A stretch of DNA of 22,093 nt from Bacteroidota bacterium. GTDB taxonomy: Bacteria > Bacteroidota > Bacteroidia > Bacteroidales > Prolixibacteraceae. Where the stretch lies: positions 1 to 22,093 of the forward strand of contig JABMPI010000737.1 in NCBI GenBank assembly GCA_013203755.1. The letters are read 5' to 3'. Under the pieces are notes generated by a model. The model was not told where the DNA came from, made no database searches, and was given only the letters and a program-made list of their open reading frames with translations. The position numbers and the translations under genes were made by a program. Below are positions 1 to 6,540 of this stretch, piece by piece (position 1 is the stretch's first letter; every line of letters begins with the position of its first letter).

Positions 1-718
1 CATATAAACAGTAACCCATTTCCAACCGCAATGTATCGCGCGCTGCCAAACCAATGGGTTTAATCCCAAATTCTTCGCCAGCTTCAAAAATAGCATTCCA
101 TATTTGCGCGGCTACATCGTTTCTAAAGTACAATTCAAAACCACCAGCTCCGGTGTAACCTGTTGCCGAAATAATTACATCGTCAACTCCGGCAAATTTA
201 TCTGTAGTAAACGTGTAAAATTTAATCTCGGAAAGGTTAACATCAGTCAATTTCTGTAAAACTTCAATTGCTTTTGGTCCCTGAATAGCTAATTGACAAA
301 TATTATCTGACGCATTTTCAAGCTCCGCGCCAACATCGTTTTGACTAACTACCCAATTCCAGTCTTTTTCGATATTTGATGCATTTACTACGAGCATATA
401 CTTTTCCAGTTCATAGTAATAAACTAACAAATCGTCAACAATTCCGCCATTTCCATTTGGGAAACAACTGTATTGTGCTTGCCCCAGTTTAAGAATCCTG
501 GGGTCGTTAGAGGTTATTTTATTGACCAACTCAAGTGCATTTGGTCCTTTTACCCAAAACTCACCCATGTGCGAAACATCGAAAACACCAACCGAATTAC
601 GAACTGTCATGTGTTCTTCTTTAATTCCACTGTATTCAATGGGCATTTCGTAACCGGCAAACTCAACTAATTTCCCACCTAATTTTCTATGTATTTCGTT
701 AAATGCTGTTGTCTTCAT
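1..718 (-). CDS. gcvT: Glycine cleavage system T protein (aminomethyltransferase), 5' part
   Basis: Tetrahydrofolate-dependent aminomethyltransferase of the cytoplasmic glycine cleavage system. It takes the aminomethyl group from lipoylated H protein, releases ammonia and makes methylene-THF. The start ATG is at 718-716 and 239 codons are visible. The C-terminal third lies beyond the left edge, since GcvT is usually about 360 residues. Translation begins MKTTAFNEIHRKLGGKLVEF. Family hallmarks follow: VFDVSHMGE near residues 45-53, NGNGGIVDDLL near 88-98 with the Asp pair expected at the folate and catalytic site, TGYTGAGGFEL, and a GLAARDTLRLEMG stretch near the window edge. No frame break is seen. 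It is transcribed away from the Hpt remnant, with a 127-base gap between the two starts. Other folate-binding T-like proteins such as YgfZ are less likely, because the glycine-cleavage motifs are well kept. Confidence 0.95.
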   Translation of the reverse strand, partial: MKTTAFNEIHRKLGGKLVEFAGYEMPIEYSGIKEEHMTVRNSVGVFDVSHMGEFWVKGPNALELVNKITSNDPRILKLGQAQYSCFPNGNGGIVDDLLVYYYELEKYMLVVNASNIEKDWNWVVSQNDVGAELENASDNICQLAIQGPKAIEVLQKLTDVNLSEIKFYTFTTDKFAGVDDVIISATGYTGAGGFELYFRNDVAAQIWNAIFEAGEEFGIKPIGLAARDTLRLEMGYCLY

Positions 719-741
719 TCTCAATGTTATATTAATTATTG

Positions 742-749
742 CAAAACTA
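742..749 (-). promoter_or_regulatory. Probable -7 promoter element of gcvT
   Basis: Read on the minus strand, TAGTTTTG matches the Bacteroidota -7 consensus TAnnTTTG at every fixed position. It lies 23 bases upstream of the gcvT start codon, which would give a short leader. I see no convincing -33 TTTG at the expected distance, so the call rests on the -7 box and its position. Confidence 0.5.
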
Positions 750-845
750 TGGATTCAATTATTTACTACACATGAATTATATCAGAAATTCAGTATTCAA
801 AATTATAGAAATATTTACTAATTTGCACACTAGATACAAATCATC

Positions 846-1199
846 ATGGACAACAGTTTTCAACAAATTAGTATTGAGCAACTTGACTCTGTTTCTTTTG
901 GAGATAATGAGTTTAAAAAATAGCTTATTGAAATTTTCATGGAACAAATTCCTGTATTTATTTCCAATATGAAAAAGTTTTATGCTGATGGAGATCTGAC
1001 AAATCTTCGCAAAGAGGCACATACAGCAAAATCTTCGGTTCTAATTTTTGGAATGACGAATGCAGGGAACTCATTAAAGGAGATTCAACATCAATCGGAA
1101 AACAAAGAAGTTGAACAGCTCCAAAATTTAATTGAAAGTGTTGTATTGGAATTAAACATTGCTGAGAAAGAGTTAAAGATAATTCACAGTCAAATCTAA
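846..1199 (+). pseudogene. Hpt-domain phosphotransfer protein interrupted by an in-frame TAG
   Basis: Read from ATG 846, this frame encodes 117 residues but has TAG at codon 26 (921-923). The same frame continues on both sides without a shift. The upstream part ends GDNEFKK and the downstream part begins LIEIFMEQIPVFI, which together look like the first helix of a histidine phosphotransfer (Hpt) domain. The phosphoacceptor motif is AHTAKSS, with His at residue 59 of the read-through numbering. Such proteins relay phosphate between a sensor's receiver domain and another receiver. Gln is expected at the stop, and CAG to TAG is a single transition. An internal ATG at 939, in frame and 15 bases after the stop codon, could restart an 86-residue form that keeps the His but lacks the first helix. 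It may be a pseudogene, a sequencing error or a restart product. No cognate kinase lies adjacent. Confidence 0.75.
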
Positions 1200-1221
1200 T
1201 TTTTCGAATTATTTTACCGGA

Positions 1222-1520
1222 ATGATAAACGAAACCATTGGTTGGATTGGCAATATTTTGTTTGCAATTTGTGCCATTCCACAGGTAATTAAAACTTTTC
1301 GTTCAAAAAAACAGAGGATTTAAGTATATTATTTTTATGGCTTTGGTTTTCGGGTGAACTGCTCACCTTTATTTATATCGTAATTGGCAATTTGGAAACC
1401 AAGGTTTTGCACCTTTCGCTTTATTTCAATTACATAATAAATATATTTCTTGCCAGCTTTTTGGTTTATGCAAACTATATCTATCCAAAGAGGAATAAAG
1501 AAATTTTAAAGATGGATTGA
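1222..1520 (+). pseudogene. PQ-loop / SemiSWEET-like small membrane protein, frameshifted
   Basis: From ATG 1222 the first frame reads MINETIGWIGNILFAICAIP then QVIKTFRSKK, and stops at TAA 1321-1323. From about 1314 the next frame carries the expected remainder, EDLSILFLWLWFSGELLTF followed by two more hydrophobic helices, ending at TGA 1518-1520. Adding one A to the run of seven A's at 1305-1311 restores a 99-residue protein with RSKKTEDLS at the join. The repaired protein has three membrane segments and a Pro-Gln pair at residues 20-21, as in bacterial SemiSWEET sugar transporters and other PQ-loop proteins. The substrate cannot be read from sequence. The gene starts 22 bases after the Hpt remnant on the same strand and ends 7 bases before the convergent transporter remnant. 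A homopolymer sequencing error or slippage at the A run are alternatives to a true null allele. Confidence 0.75.
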
Positions 1521-1527
1521 AGAATAT

Positions 1528-2832
1528 TCATGTTAATTTCTTAAACCTTTTATTGCCATTCAATAATAACGTGGCTATAATTCCAACCGTTGCAAATACA
1601 ATTAATAACAAATAGAAATTCTGATACCCTGCGACTCCCGGAGCAGCGTCAATATATCTGCCTGCAATTGAATTAAAAAAAATATCTGGAGTAAAACCTA
1701 CCAACGAAACCAGCCCAACCGTTGTACCTGTTAAACTTTTTCGAACATGAGTCTCTTCAAACAGTGCAAAATAAACACCTCGCAAAGCATAAACTGCCAA
1801 AATTGTAACAATTAGATTTGCGCAAATAACGACAAACATTTTTTGTACCGGAACGACAAACAACACAACCAAATAACTAAAAATCAAAACAATAAAAGTA
1901 AATACCATTACTTTTTTGGTGGTCAACCAATCGGCCATAAAACCTGCGGCAATTGCTCCAATTGGTCGTAAATAGGTTGCATTCGACATAAATCGTGCTG
2001 CACTCACTTCATTCATTCCTAAAACATCGACAGCATAAAGTGCATAAAAATCCAGTCCCCGGTATCCACAATAGGCACACACAACTATAAGTGCCTGCAA
2101 CCAGGCAGAGCGACTTTTTAAAACTTCTATTATACCAGCAATCGGGTTCGAGTTAGAAATTAAATTTTTATTTTTTGTGTCGGGAATAAAAATCCAGGTT
2201 AAAATGGCTGTTCCAAAAGTTAGAGCCGTATAAAACCAGATAACCGCTTTTAGAGCCTGCGTGCGCTGAACAGTTGAAATATTTTCCATATTGGAAGGCA
2301 AAAATGAGGCAAGAAAAAATACGGCAATAGTAGCTGCTCCGGCTCCAACGAATCCTCTACCTCCATCAAGCAATCCAAATGCCCTTCCTTACGCCAGCTT
2401 TCCTCCCCACTCGCGGGTGGCCCGCAACATGGCCGACCAAAAAAGTAAAATAGTAGTAATTCCCCAAAAACCATAAATTAACGACAATTCTATTTTATTG
2501 GGAATTGTAACCATCCAAACTCCTCCTAAAGCAGTAGCAAACAACGAAATAGACATTAACTTACGTGCCGAAAATCGATCGGCAATAACACCACTTGGAA
2601 AATAACAGATCATTGCAGTTACACCGTAAATTGCGATGGCATCACCAATTTGAGTGTTAGTAAGGTTAAATACCTCCAATAGTGTTGGACGAAAGTATCG
2701 GATTACATGAAATGGCAAACCAAAAATTGTTTCACCGGCTACTATCAAACAAAAAATTGTTAACCATTTATGTGTGTTTTTTTCTGCATTATATTTTTTG
2801 GAAATATTTAGCATATTGGCTAAATTTAGCAT
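1528..2832 (-). pseudogene. Major facilitator superfamily transporter interrupted by an in-frame TAA
   Basis: One continuous minus frame of 434 codons plus stop carries a single internal TAA at 2391-2389. The N-terminal part (from ATG 2832) ends with the stretch ATREWGGKLA. After the stop the same frame resumes with GRAFGLLDGGRGF and runs to the natural stop at 1528. The joined protein has the usual MFS size and about 12 hydrophobic segments. It has an MFS motif A-like loop in each half: SGVIADRFSARKLM in the first and GFMADWLTTKKVM in the second. Gln is likely at the stop, and CAA to TAA is one transition. The substrate is unknown. The TIM-barrel gene lies 255 bases upstream on the same strand, so sugar or sugar-acid uptake is a reasonable guess. 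A separate 281-residue product starting at TTG 2373 is formally possible but would be half a transporter. Met codons at residues 1 and 7 leave the exact start open. Confidence 0.8.
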
Positions 2833-3087
2833 AATTCAATTTACCTTTTATTTCTGAGTAAAATAAAGGAACCAATTATCAATACAGTCGATAAGAATTA
2901 CATGTACAGTAAAAGAAGCTACTAAACAAATAGTAAAATTACAAGTACCCAGAACTTACCATTTCAATTTTGATAAGATACTTCACTCCAAATCTTCAAA
3001 AAAATATACCACTGAAACTGATGGAACAAAATCCACTCTCTTATTTAATCTGATAGAGATTATTTTCGATATTCACCCGTACAAATA
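2833..3087. other. Intergenic region between TIM-barrel and transporter genes
   Basis: These 255 AT-rich bases lie between two minus-strand genes. I found no supported ORF, no strong hairpin followed by a T run, and no full TAnnTTTG match on the minus strand. The gap leaves open whether the transporter was co-transcribed with the TIM-barrel gene. Confidence 0.5.
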
Positions 3088-4071
3088 TTACTCAAGAATA
3101 TTCCTCATGTATTCAATACATTTAATTACTTCTTTTACAGGATCTGAATCCGACTCAATTTTGTATTCCAGTTCTACAAAAACATCGATTGGCCATTTCT
3201 CCTCTTTGAGCAACAATAGTACGTCAGCAATTGGAGTTTCGCCTTGCCCAAATGGTTTATTCGCATTTGGCGTTTCATGATTTGGACCTGTTTTATCCTT
3301 TACATGTATCATGGGGATTTGATCGTGATATTTTGTTATAATGTCATTCGGATGTTTCCCTGTTGCGCCGTAGTAGTGCCCCACATCTAAATTAAGTCTG
3401 TTGGCCGGCGAATAACCAAGTAACGTGTCCAGGTCGAAGCCATGCTCGCCAAATTGTCCGTGTGTATGATAAATAGCCAGACTATTATGCTTTTCTGCAA
3501 ATTTACCAAGTCGTTTACAAGCTTCCTCTCCGGCTTCGTTGGTTATACCATAAGCACCTAAAACCTTAGTTGCTTTATATGCATAGTCTATCTCCTCATC
3601 CGACCAATTTGCAGGTGCAAACTTTGCAATGTGAAGGTCCACCCCTGCATTGTTGTACATTTTTCGAACATCAGCATACTTTTGCATGGGTAAAGCCAGA
3701 CGCCACTTACGTTGTTCTTCTCTGGCGGCTTCGGAGGCTGCAACACGTTCAGCCTTTTCTTTATCTGTTAATTCAGCACCTCGGCGCGAGCGGCGCGGTG
3801 CTGCCGGAATACCCAAACCCTCTTCAAGAACACTTCTCATTTCCAAAGCATTTACCCCAGCTTTTAATACATATTCGAGAACCTCCTCAAGACCATGCGG
3901 AATTGACCGATAGGAATAGGTAGTTAAACCTAACTGAACACCGTTAACTTTAGAATTTGGTTTTTTTGTTCTATTTGTGAATGAATAATTAAATGGAACC
4001 ACTGTAACCCCAGCCGCTGCTGCAACCGTAGTACCTAAAAATTTTCGTCTGGAAAATGTTGATTTTTTCAT
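3088..4071 (-). CDS. Tat-exported xylose-isomerase-like TIM-barrel protein (sugar phosphate isomerase/epimerase family)
   Basis: This 327-residue protein begins with a twin-arginine export signal: FSRRKFLG at residues 6-13 followed by an Ala/Val-rich hydrophobic stretch to about 26. The folded exported product should be periplasmic or membrane-attached. The rest fits the AP-endonuclease-2/xylose-isomerase-like barrel. Candidate metal or substrate residues are Glu179 (TNEAGEE), the YHTHGQFG loop at 201-208, Asp229 and His232 (LDVGHYYG), His256 (IHVKDK), and Glu300 (VELEY). Members act as sugar isomerases, epimerases or lyases, and the precise reaction cannot be assigned. Residues about 92-124 form an unusual Arg/Ala/Glu-rich insert, probably helical, encoded by a locally GC-rich stretch. 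A comparable charged insert before the KWRL segment is known to me from related Tat-exported proteins, so it may be a family trait. It is upstream of the broken MFS gene on the same strand. Confidence 0.85.
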   Translation of the reverse strand: MKKSTFSRRKFLGTTVAAAAGVTVVPFNYSFTNRTKKPNSKVNGVQLGLTTYSYRSIPHGLEEVLEYVLKAGVNALEMRSVLEEGLGIPAAPRRSRRGAELTDKEKAERVAASEAAREEQRKWRLALPMQKYADVRKMYNNAGVDLHIAKFAPANWSDEEIDYAYKATKVLGAYGITNEAGEEACKRLGKFAEKHNSLAIYHTHGQFGEHGFDLDTLLGYSPANRLNLDVGHYYGATGKHPNDIITKYHDQIPMIHVKDKTGPNHETPNANKPFGQGETPIADVLLLLKEEKWPIDVFVELEYKIESDSDPVKEVIKCIEYMRNILE

Positions 4072-4174
4072 AGTTATTGGCTTTAAGGAATTTTAGATAG
4101 AAAATTTAAAAGCCATCAATATACTCATTATTAGCAATTGTTACATAATGTAGTCTTTTTAAAATCCTTTGGTT

Positions 4175-4229
4175 CAATTCACTCGTGCAACTTTTTATTT
4201 GAATAAAAAATTAGTATTGTAGTGAATTG
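4175..4229. repeat. Nested inverted repeat
   Basis: The outer arms CAATTCACT (4175-4183) and AGTGAATTG (4221-4229) are perfect reverse complements. Inside them TTTTTATT (4192-4199) and AATAAAAA (4202-4209) form a second perfect pair separated by two bases. Together they could fold as a long stem with an internal loop. It lies about 100 bases upstream of the TIM-barrel start. A run of T's or a nearby gene end that would make it a terminator is lacking. The function is unknown, and the inner arms are low-complexity. Confidence 0.45.
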
Positions 4230-4393
4230 CTAAGAGCATCGGTAAACCTTCCTCTTTACTTCAATATGTACTGGCTCCCTTTTTCTTCCAAATATCTTCT
4301 TATAAAATAATTAGTAGCCAAAAAATTATATTCTTCTCACAAACAAAGCGGGTATATTACAATCTAATTCACATATCAATTCATACAAACATC

Positions 4394-4440
4394 TTTAACT
4401 TTTGAACTAAAATGAACAAAATTCGATTTCAAAAGTTAAA
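4394..4440. repeat. 13-bp perfect inverted repeat upstream of fabI
   Basis: TTTAACTTTTGAA (4394-4406) is exactly repeated in inverse as TTCAAAAGTTAAA (4428-4440) with a 21-base spacer. It ends about 35 bases before the putative fabI -33 region, a position suited to a regulator-binding site. Each arm also resembles a -7 promoter box with one extra base, pointing towards the other arm. It lies outside the predicted fabI transcript, so an RNA role is less likely for that gene. Confidence 0.55.
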
Positions 4441-4474
4441 AAAGCAGAGTTTAAAACTGATTTATGAACAAACC

Positions 4475-4505
4475 TTTTAATCTTATTTAAACTCAATTAA
4501 CTTTG
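4475..4505 (+). promoter_or_regulatory. Promoter of fabI
   Basis: TAACTTTG at 4498-4505 is a perfect match to the Bacteroidota -7 consensus TAnnTTTG. TTTT at 4475-4478, 19 bases upstream, is close to the -33 TTTG. Transcription would start around 4512, leaving a leader of about 20 bases before the fabI ATG at 4534. Confidence 0.65.
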
Positions 4506-4533
4506 CACGCGAAAATATTCATAAAAAAACAAC

Positions 4534-5406
4534 ATGGGTAACAATTTACTTAAAGGAAAAAGAGGGATTATTTTTGGAGCATTAAATCCTGATTCAATAG
4601 CTTGGAAAGTTGCGGAAAGAGCTCACGAAGAAGGAGCAACCCTTACACTTACAAATGTACCAGTGGCATTAAGAATGGGAGAAACCCAAATATTAGCCGA
4701 TAAATTAGGTACTGAAGTTATTGGTGCAGATGCAACAAATATTGACGACCTCAATAACTTATTTATAAAATCGATGGAGATTTTGGGAGGAAAGATTGAC
4801 TTTATTTTACACTCCATAGGAATGTCGCCTAATGTTAGAAAAGAACGCCATTACAGTGATTTGAACTATTCTTATTTGGATAAAACTCTTGATGTTTCAG
4901 CGGTTTCGTTTCACAAAATACTTCAAACTGCCCGTAAACTAGACGCTATTAACGAATGGGGGTCGGTAGTTGCTTTATCGTATGTAGCTGCACAACGTAC
5001 CTTTTCGGGATACAACGACATGGCCGATGCAAAAGCATTGCTTGAATCGATTGCCAGAAGTTTTGGATACATTTATGGAAGAGAACGCAGAGTTCGAATT
5101 AATACAATCTCTCAATCGCCAACTGTTACCACTGCCGGAAACGGAGTAAAAGGATTTGATCGCTTACTGGATTTTGGGGAGAGAATGTCTCCACTTGGAA
5201 ATGCTACAGGAGAAGAATGTGCAGATTACTGTATAACCTTATTTTCTGATTTAACAAAAAAAGTAACCATGCAAAACCTGTTTCACGATGGTGGTTTTTC
5301 GAATATGGGAATGAGTTTACGTGCACTTCAACAATACGAAAAAGGACTGAATCACGATTGCGACTGCGATCTTGACGTTGACGCGGAAGAACATAAATTT
5401 GATTAG
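4534..5406 (+). CDS. fabI: Enoyl-[acyl-carrier-protein] reductase (NADH), FabI type
   Basis: Cytoplasmic enzyme of type II fatty acid synthesis that reduces trans-2-enoyl-ACP in the last step of each elongation cycle. The 290-residue sequence has a Rossmann start with the FabI-type nucleotide loop KGKRGIIFGALNPDSIAWKV, the HSIGMSPNVRKER stretch of Bacteroidota FabI, and the SYVAAQRTFSGYNDMADAK segment. That segment contains the catalytic Tyr and Lys (Y-x6-K spacing in YNDMADAK). INTISQSPT and FHDGGFSNMGMS follow in the expected order. The final residues are an acidic tail with two Cys (HDCDCDLDVDAEEH), probably beyond the catalytic fold. The start follows a good promoter, and a strong terminator 60 bases after the TAG stop makes the gene a single-gene unit. 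Its function is housekeeping and independent of the PUL to the right. Confidence 0.96.
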   Translation: MGNNLLKGKRGIIFGALNPDSIAWKVAERAHEEGATLTLTNVPVALRMGETQILADKLGTEVIGADATNIDDLNNLFIKSMEILGGKIDFILHSIGMSPNVRKERHYSDLNYSYLDKTLDVSAVSFHKILQTARKLDAINEWGSVVALSYVAAQRTFSGYNDMADAKALLESIARSFGYIYGRERRVRINTISQSPTVTTAGNGVKGFDRLLDFGERMSPLGNATGEECADYCITLFSDLTKKVTMQNLFHDGGFSNMGMSLRALQQYEKGLNHDCDCDLDVDAEEHKFD

Positions 5407-5465
5407 TTAAGCAATTAGAGAGTGAATTCTCCAGCATTTGACAGATTTGGCAAAGTCCGTCTCTC

Positions 5466-5509
5466 AAAAAAAGAACCATTCTAATAAATAAGGATGGTTC
5501 TTTTTTTTT
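5466..5509 (+). terminator. Intrinsic terminator after fabI
   Basis: AAGAACCAT (5471-5479) pairs with ATGGTTCTT (5494-5502). The stem extends inward by a wobble pair and a C-G pair, and outward through an A run and a T run. The loop is about 10 AT-rich bases and nine T's follow at 5501-5509. The A run on the other side would let it work in both directions. Confidence 0.9.
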
Positions 5510-5578
5510 GTAAGCAGTCCCTTATTTTTCAATTTGAATAATGTACATTTAGCCTTCTTAAATCTAAACTTTTCCTAC

Positions 5579-6445
5579 ATGAAAAAACTACTGTTTTTAC
5601 TCTATTCCATTTTTTCCTTTTCACTGTTTGCCTTTGCACAAGATAAAATTAATGTGGTTGTAATTGGTGCACATCCCGACGATTGCGACATTGATGCCGG
5701 TGGAACCGCAATACAATTTGCAAATGCCGGCCACAATGTATTGTTTATCTCGGTCACAAATGGCGATGCCGGTCATTATGCAAAAGGAGGAGGAGCCTTG
5801 GCAAAAATAAGAAGAACAGAAGCACAGGAAGCAGGAAAAAGGTTTGGAGTTAAATATATGGTTTTAGACAATCATGACGGAGAATTAATGCCAACGCTTG
5901 ATATTCGATTAAATCTTATTCGACTAATCAGACAATGGAAGGCAGACATTGTTATTGGCCCTCGTCCGAACGATTATCACCCTGACCATCGGAATACCGC
6001 CATATTAATCCAGGATGCTGCGTACATGGTTATTGTTCCAAATGTTGCGCCAGATACTCCCCCATTAAAGAAGAACCCAGTGTTTCTATATACCGAAGAT
6101 CGTTTTCAAAAACCAATCCCTTTTCAACCCGATATTACTATGGATATTACAGAAGTTTTAGACCAGAAAATATATGCCATGTCGGCACACGAGTCGCAAT
6201 TTTTTGAATGGTTACCCTGGACAATGGGAAAATTAGATCAGGTTCCCAAAACAAAAGAAGAACGTCTACAATGGCTGAAAGAGTGGAGGAAACCAAAAAT
6301 TAACAACGAAATAAAACAGTCGTTAACCAAGTGGTATGGCGAAGAAAAAACCAAAACAATACAATATTCTGAATCCTTTGAAATTTGTGAATATGGAAGA
6401 AGACCATCGGACGAAGAGATTAGAAAGTTATTTCCGTTCTTTTAA
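5579..6445 (+). CDS. Secreted PIG-L family deacetylase
   Basis: This zinc-dependent LmbE/PIG-L family hydrolase typically removes N-acetyl groups from GlcNAc-containing compounds. Using ATG 5579 gives 288 residues starting with a clear signal peptide (MKKLLFLLYSIFSFSLFAFA, predicted cleavage before Gln21), so the enzyme should be exported. I chose this start over the TTG at 5534, which would add 15 residues ahead of the signal peptide. Metal-site motifs are AHPDD at 31-35, where Asp34 or Asp35 would act as base, and HPDH at 134-137. The segment MSAHESQFFEW carries a further conserved His. It follows the fabI terminator, so it has its own promoter. TACATTTA at 5544-5551 is a one-mismatch -7 box. 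It converges on the hybrid regulator. A role with the PUL is possible but not shown by the layout, and its substrate is unknown. Confidence 0.88.
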   Translation: MKKLLFLLYSIFSFSLFAFAQDKINVVVIGAHPDDCDIDAGGTAIQFANAGHNVLFISVTNGDAGHYAKGGGALAKIRRTEAQEAGKRFGVKYMVLDNHDGELMPTLDIRLNLIRLIRQWKADIVIGPRPNDYHPDHRNTAILIQDAAYMVIVPNVAPDTPPLKKNPVFLYTEDRFQKPIPFQPDITMDITEVLDQKIYAMSAHESQFFEWLPWTMGKLDQVPKTKEERLQWLKEWRKPKINNEIKQSLTKWYGEEKTKTIQYSESFEICEYGRRPSDEEIRKLFPFF

Positions 6446-6480
6446 AAACTTTTAATTTAAATATAGGACAAAATGTAATT

Positions 6481-6516
6481 AGGCATAAATATTTATTCCA
6501 AATTCAATTTATGCTT
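6481..6516. terminator. Weak hairpin between convergent genes
   Basis: AGGCATAAAT (6481-6490) pairs with ATTTATGCTT (6507-6516), giving ten pairs including one G-U, with a 16-base loop. It sits between the ends of the PIG-L gene and the convergent regulator. There is no solid T run on the plus side, so it is at best a weak terminator. Confidence 0.35.
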
Positions 6517-6540
6517 AACATTAAAGGAAATTTTAAGACC

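Larger units (their letters stand above)
4072..4533. other. Divergent intergenic region between the TIM-barrel gene and fabI
   Basis: This 462-base AT-rich region separates two divergent starts. It holds the fabI promoter near its right end and two inverted-repeat structures (4175-4229 and 4394-4440), listed separately. I found no tRNA-like fold and no convincing small ORF. I saw no full TAnnTTTG element for the TIM-barrel gene close to its start. The best partial matches on that strand have only six of the eight positions right. Confidence 0.6.

Noticed and set aside
2291..2476. Plus-strand frame across the middle of the transporter
   Set aside because: It is opposite to a recognisable MFS frame, has low-complexity Pro/Ser content and no family pattern.
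846..2832. Reassignment of TAG/TAA to glutamine in this organism, suggested by two stops at likely Gln codons
   Set aside because: Other genes in the window use TAG (fabI, 5404-5406) and TAA (the PIG-L gene and susC) as ordinary stops, and the third broken gene has a frameshift instead.
3570..3923. Open frames on the plus strand inside the TIM-barrel gene
   Set aside because: They are shadows of a well-supported minus-strand gene, with no recognisable motifs and no promoter.
5534..5578. TTG start 45 bases upstream for the PIG-L gene
   Set aside because: It would place 15 residues ahead of a textbook signal peptide, and ATG 5579 is the natural start.
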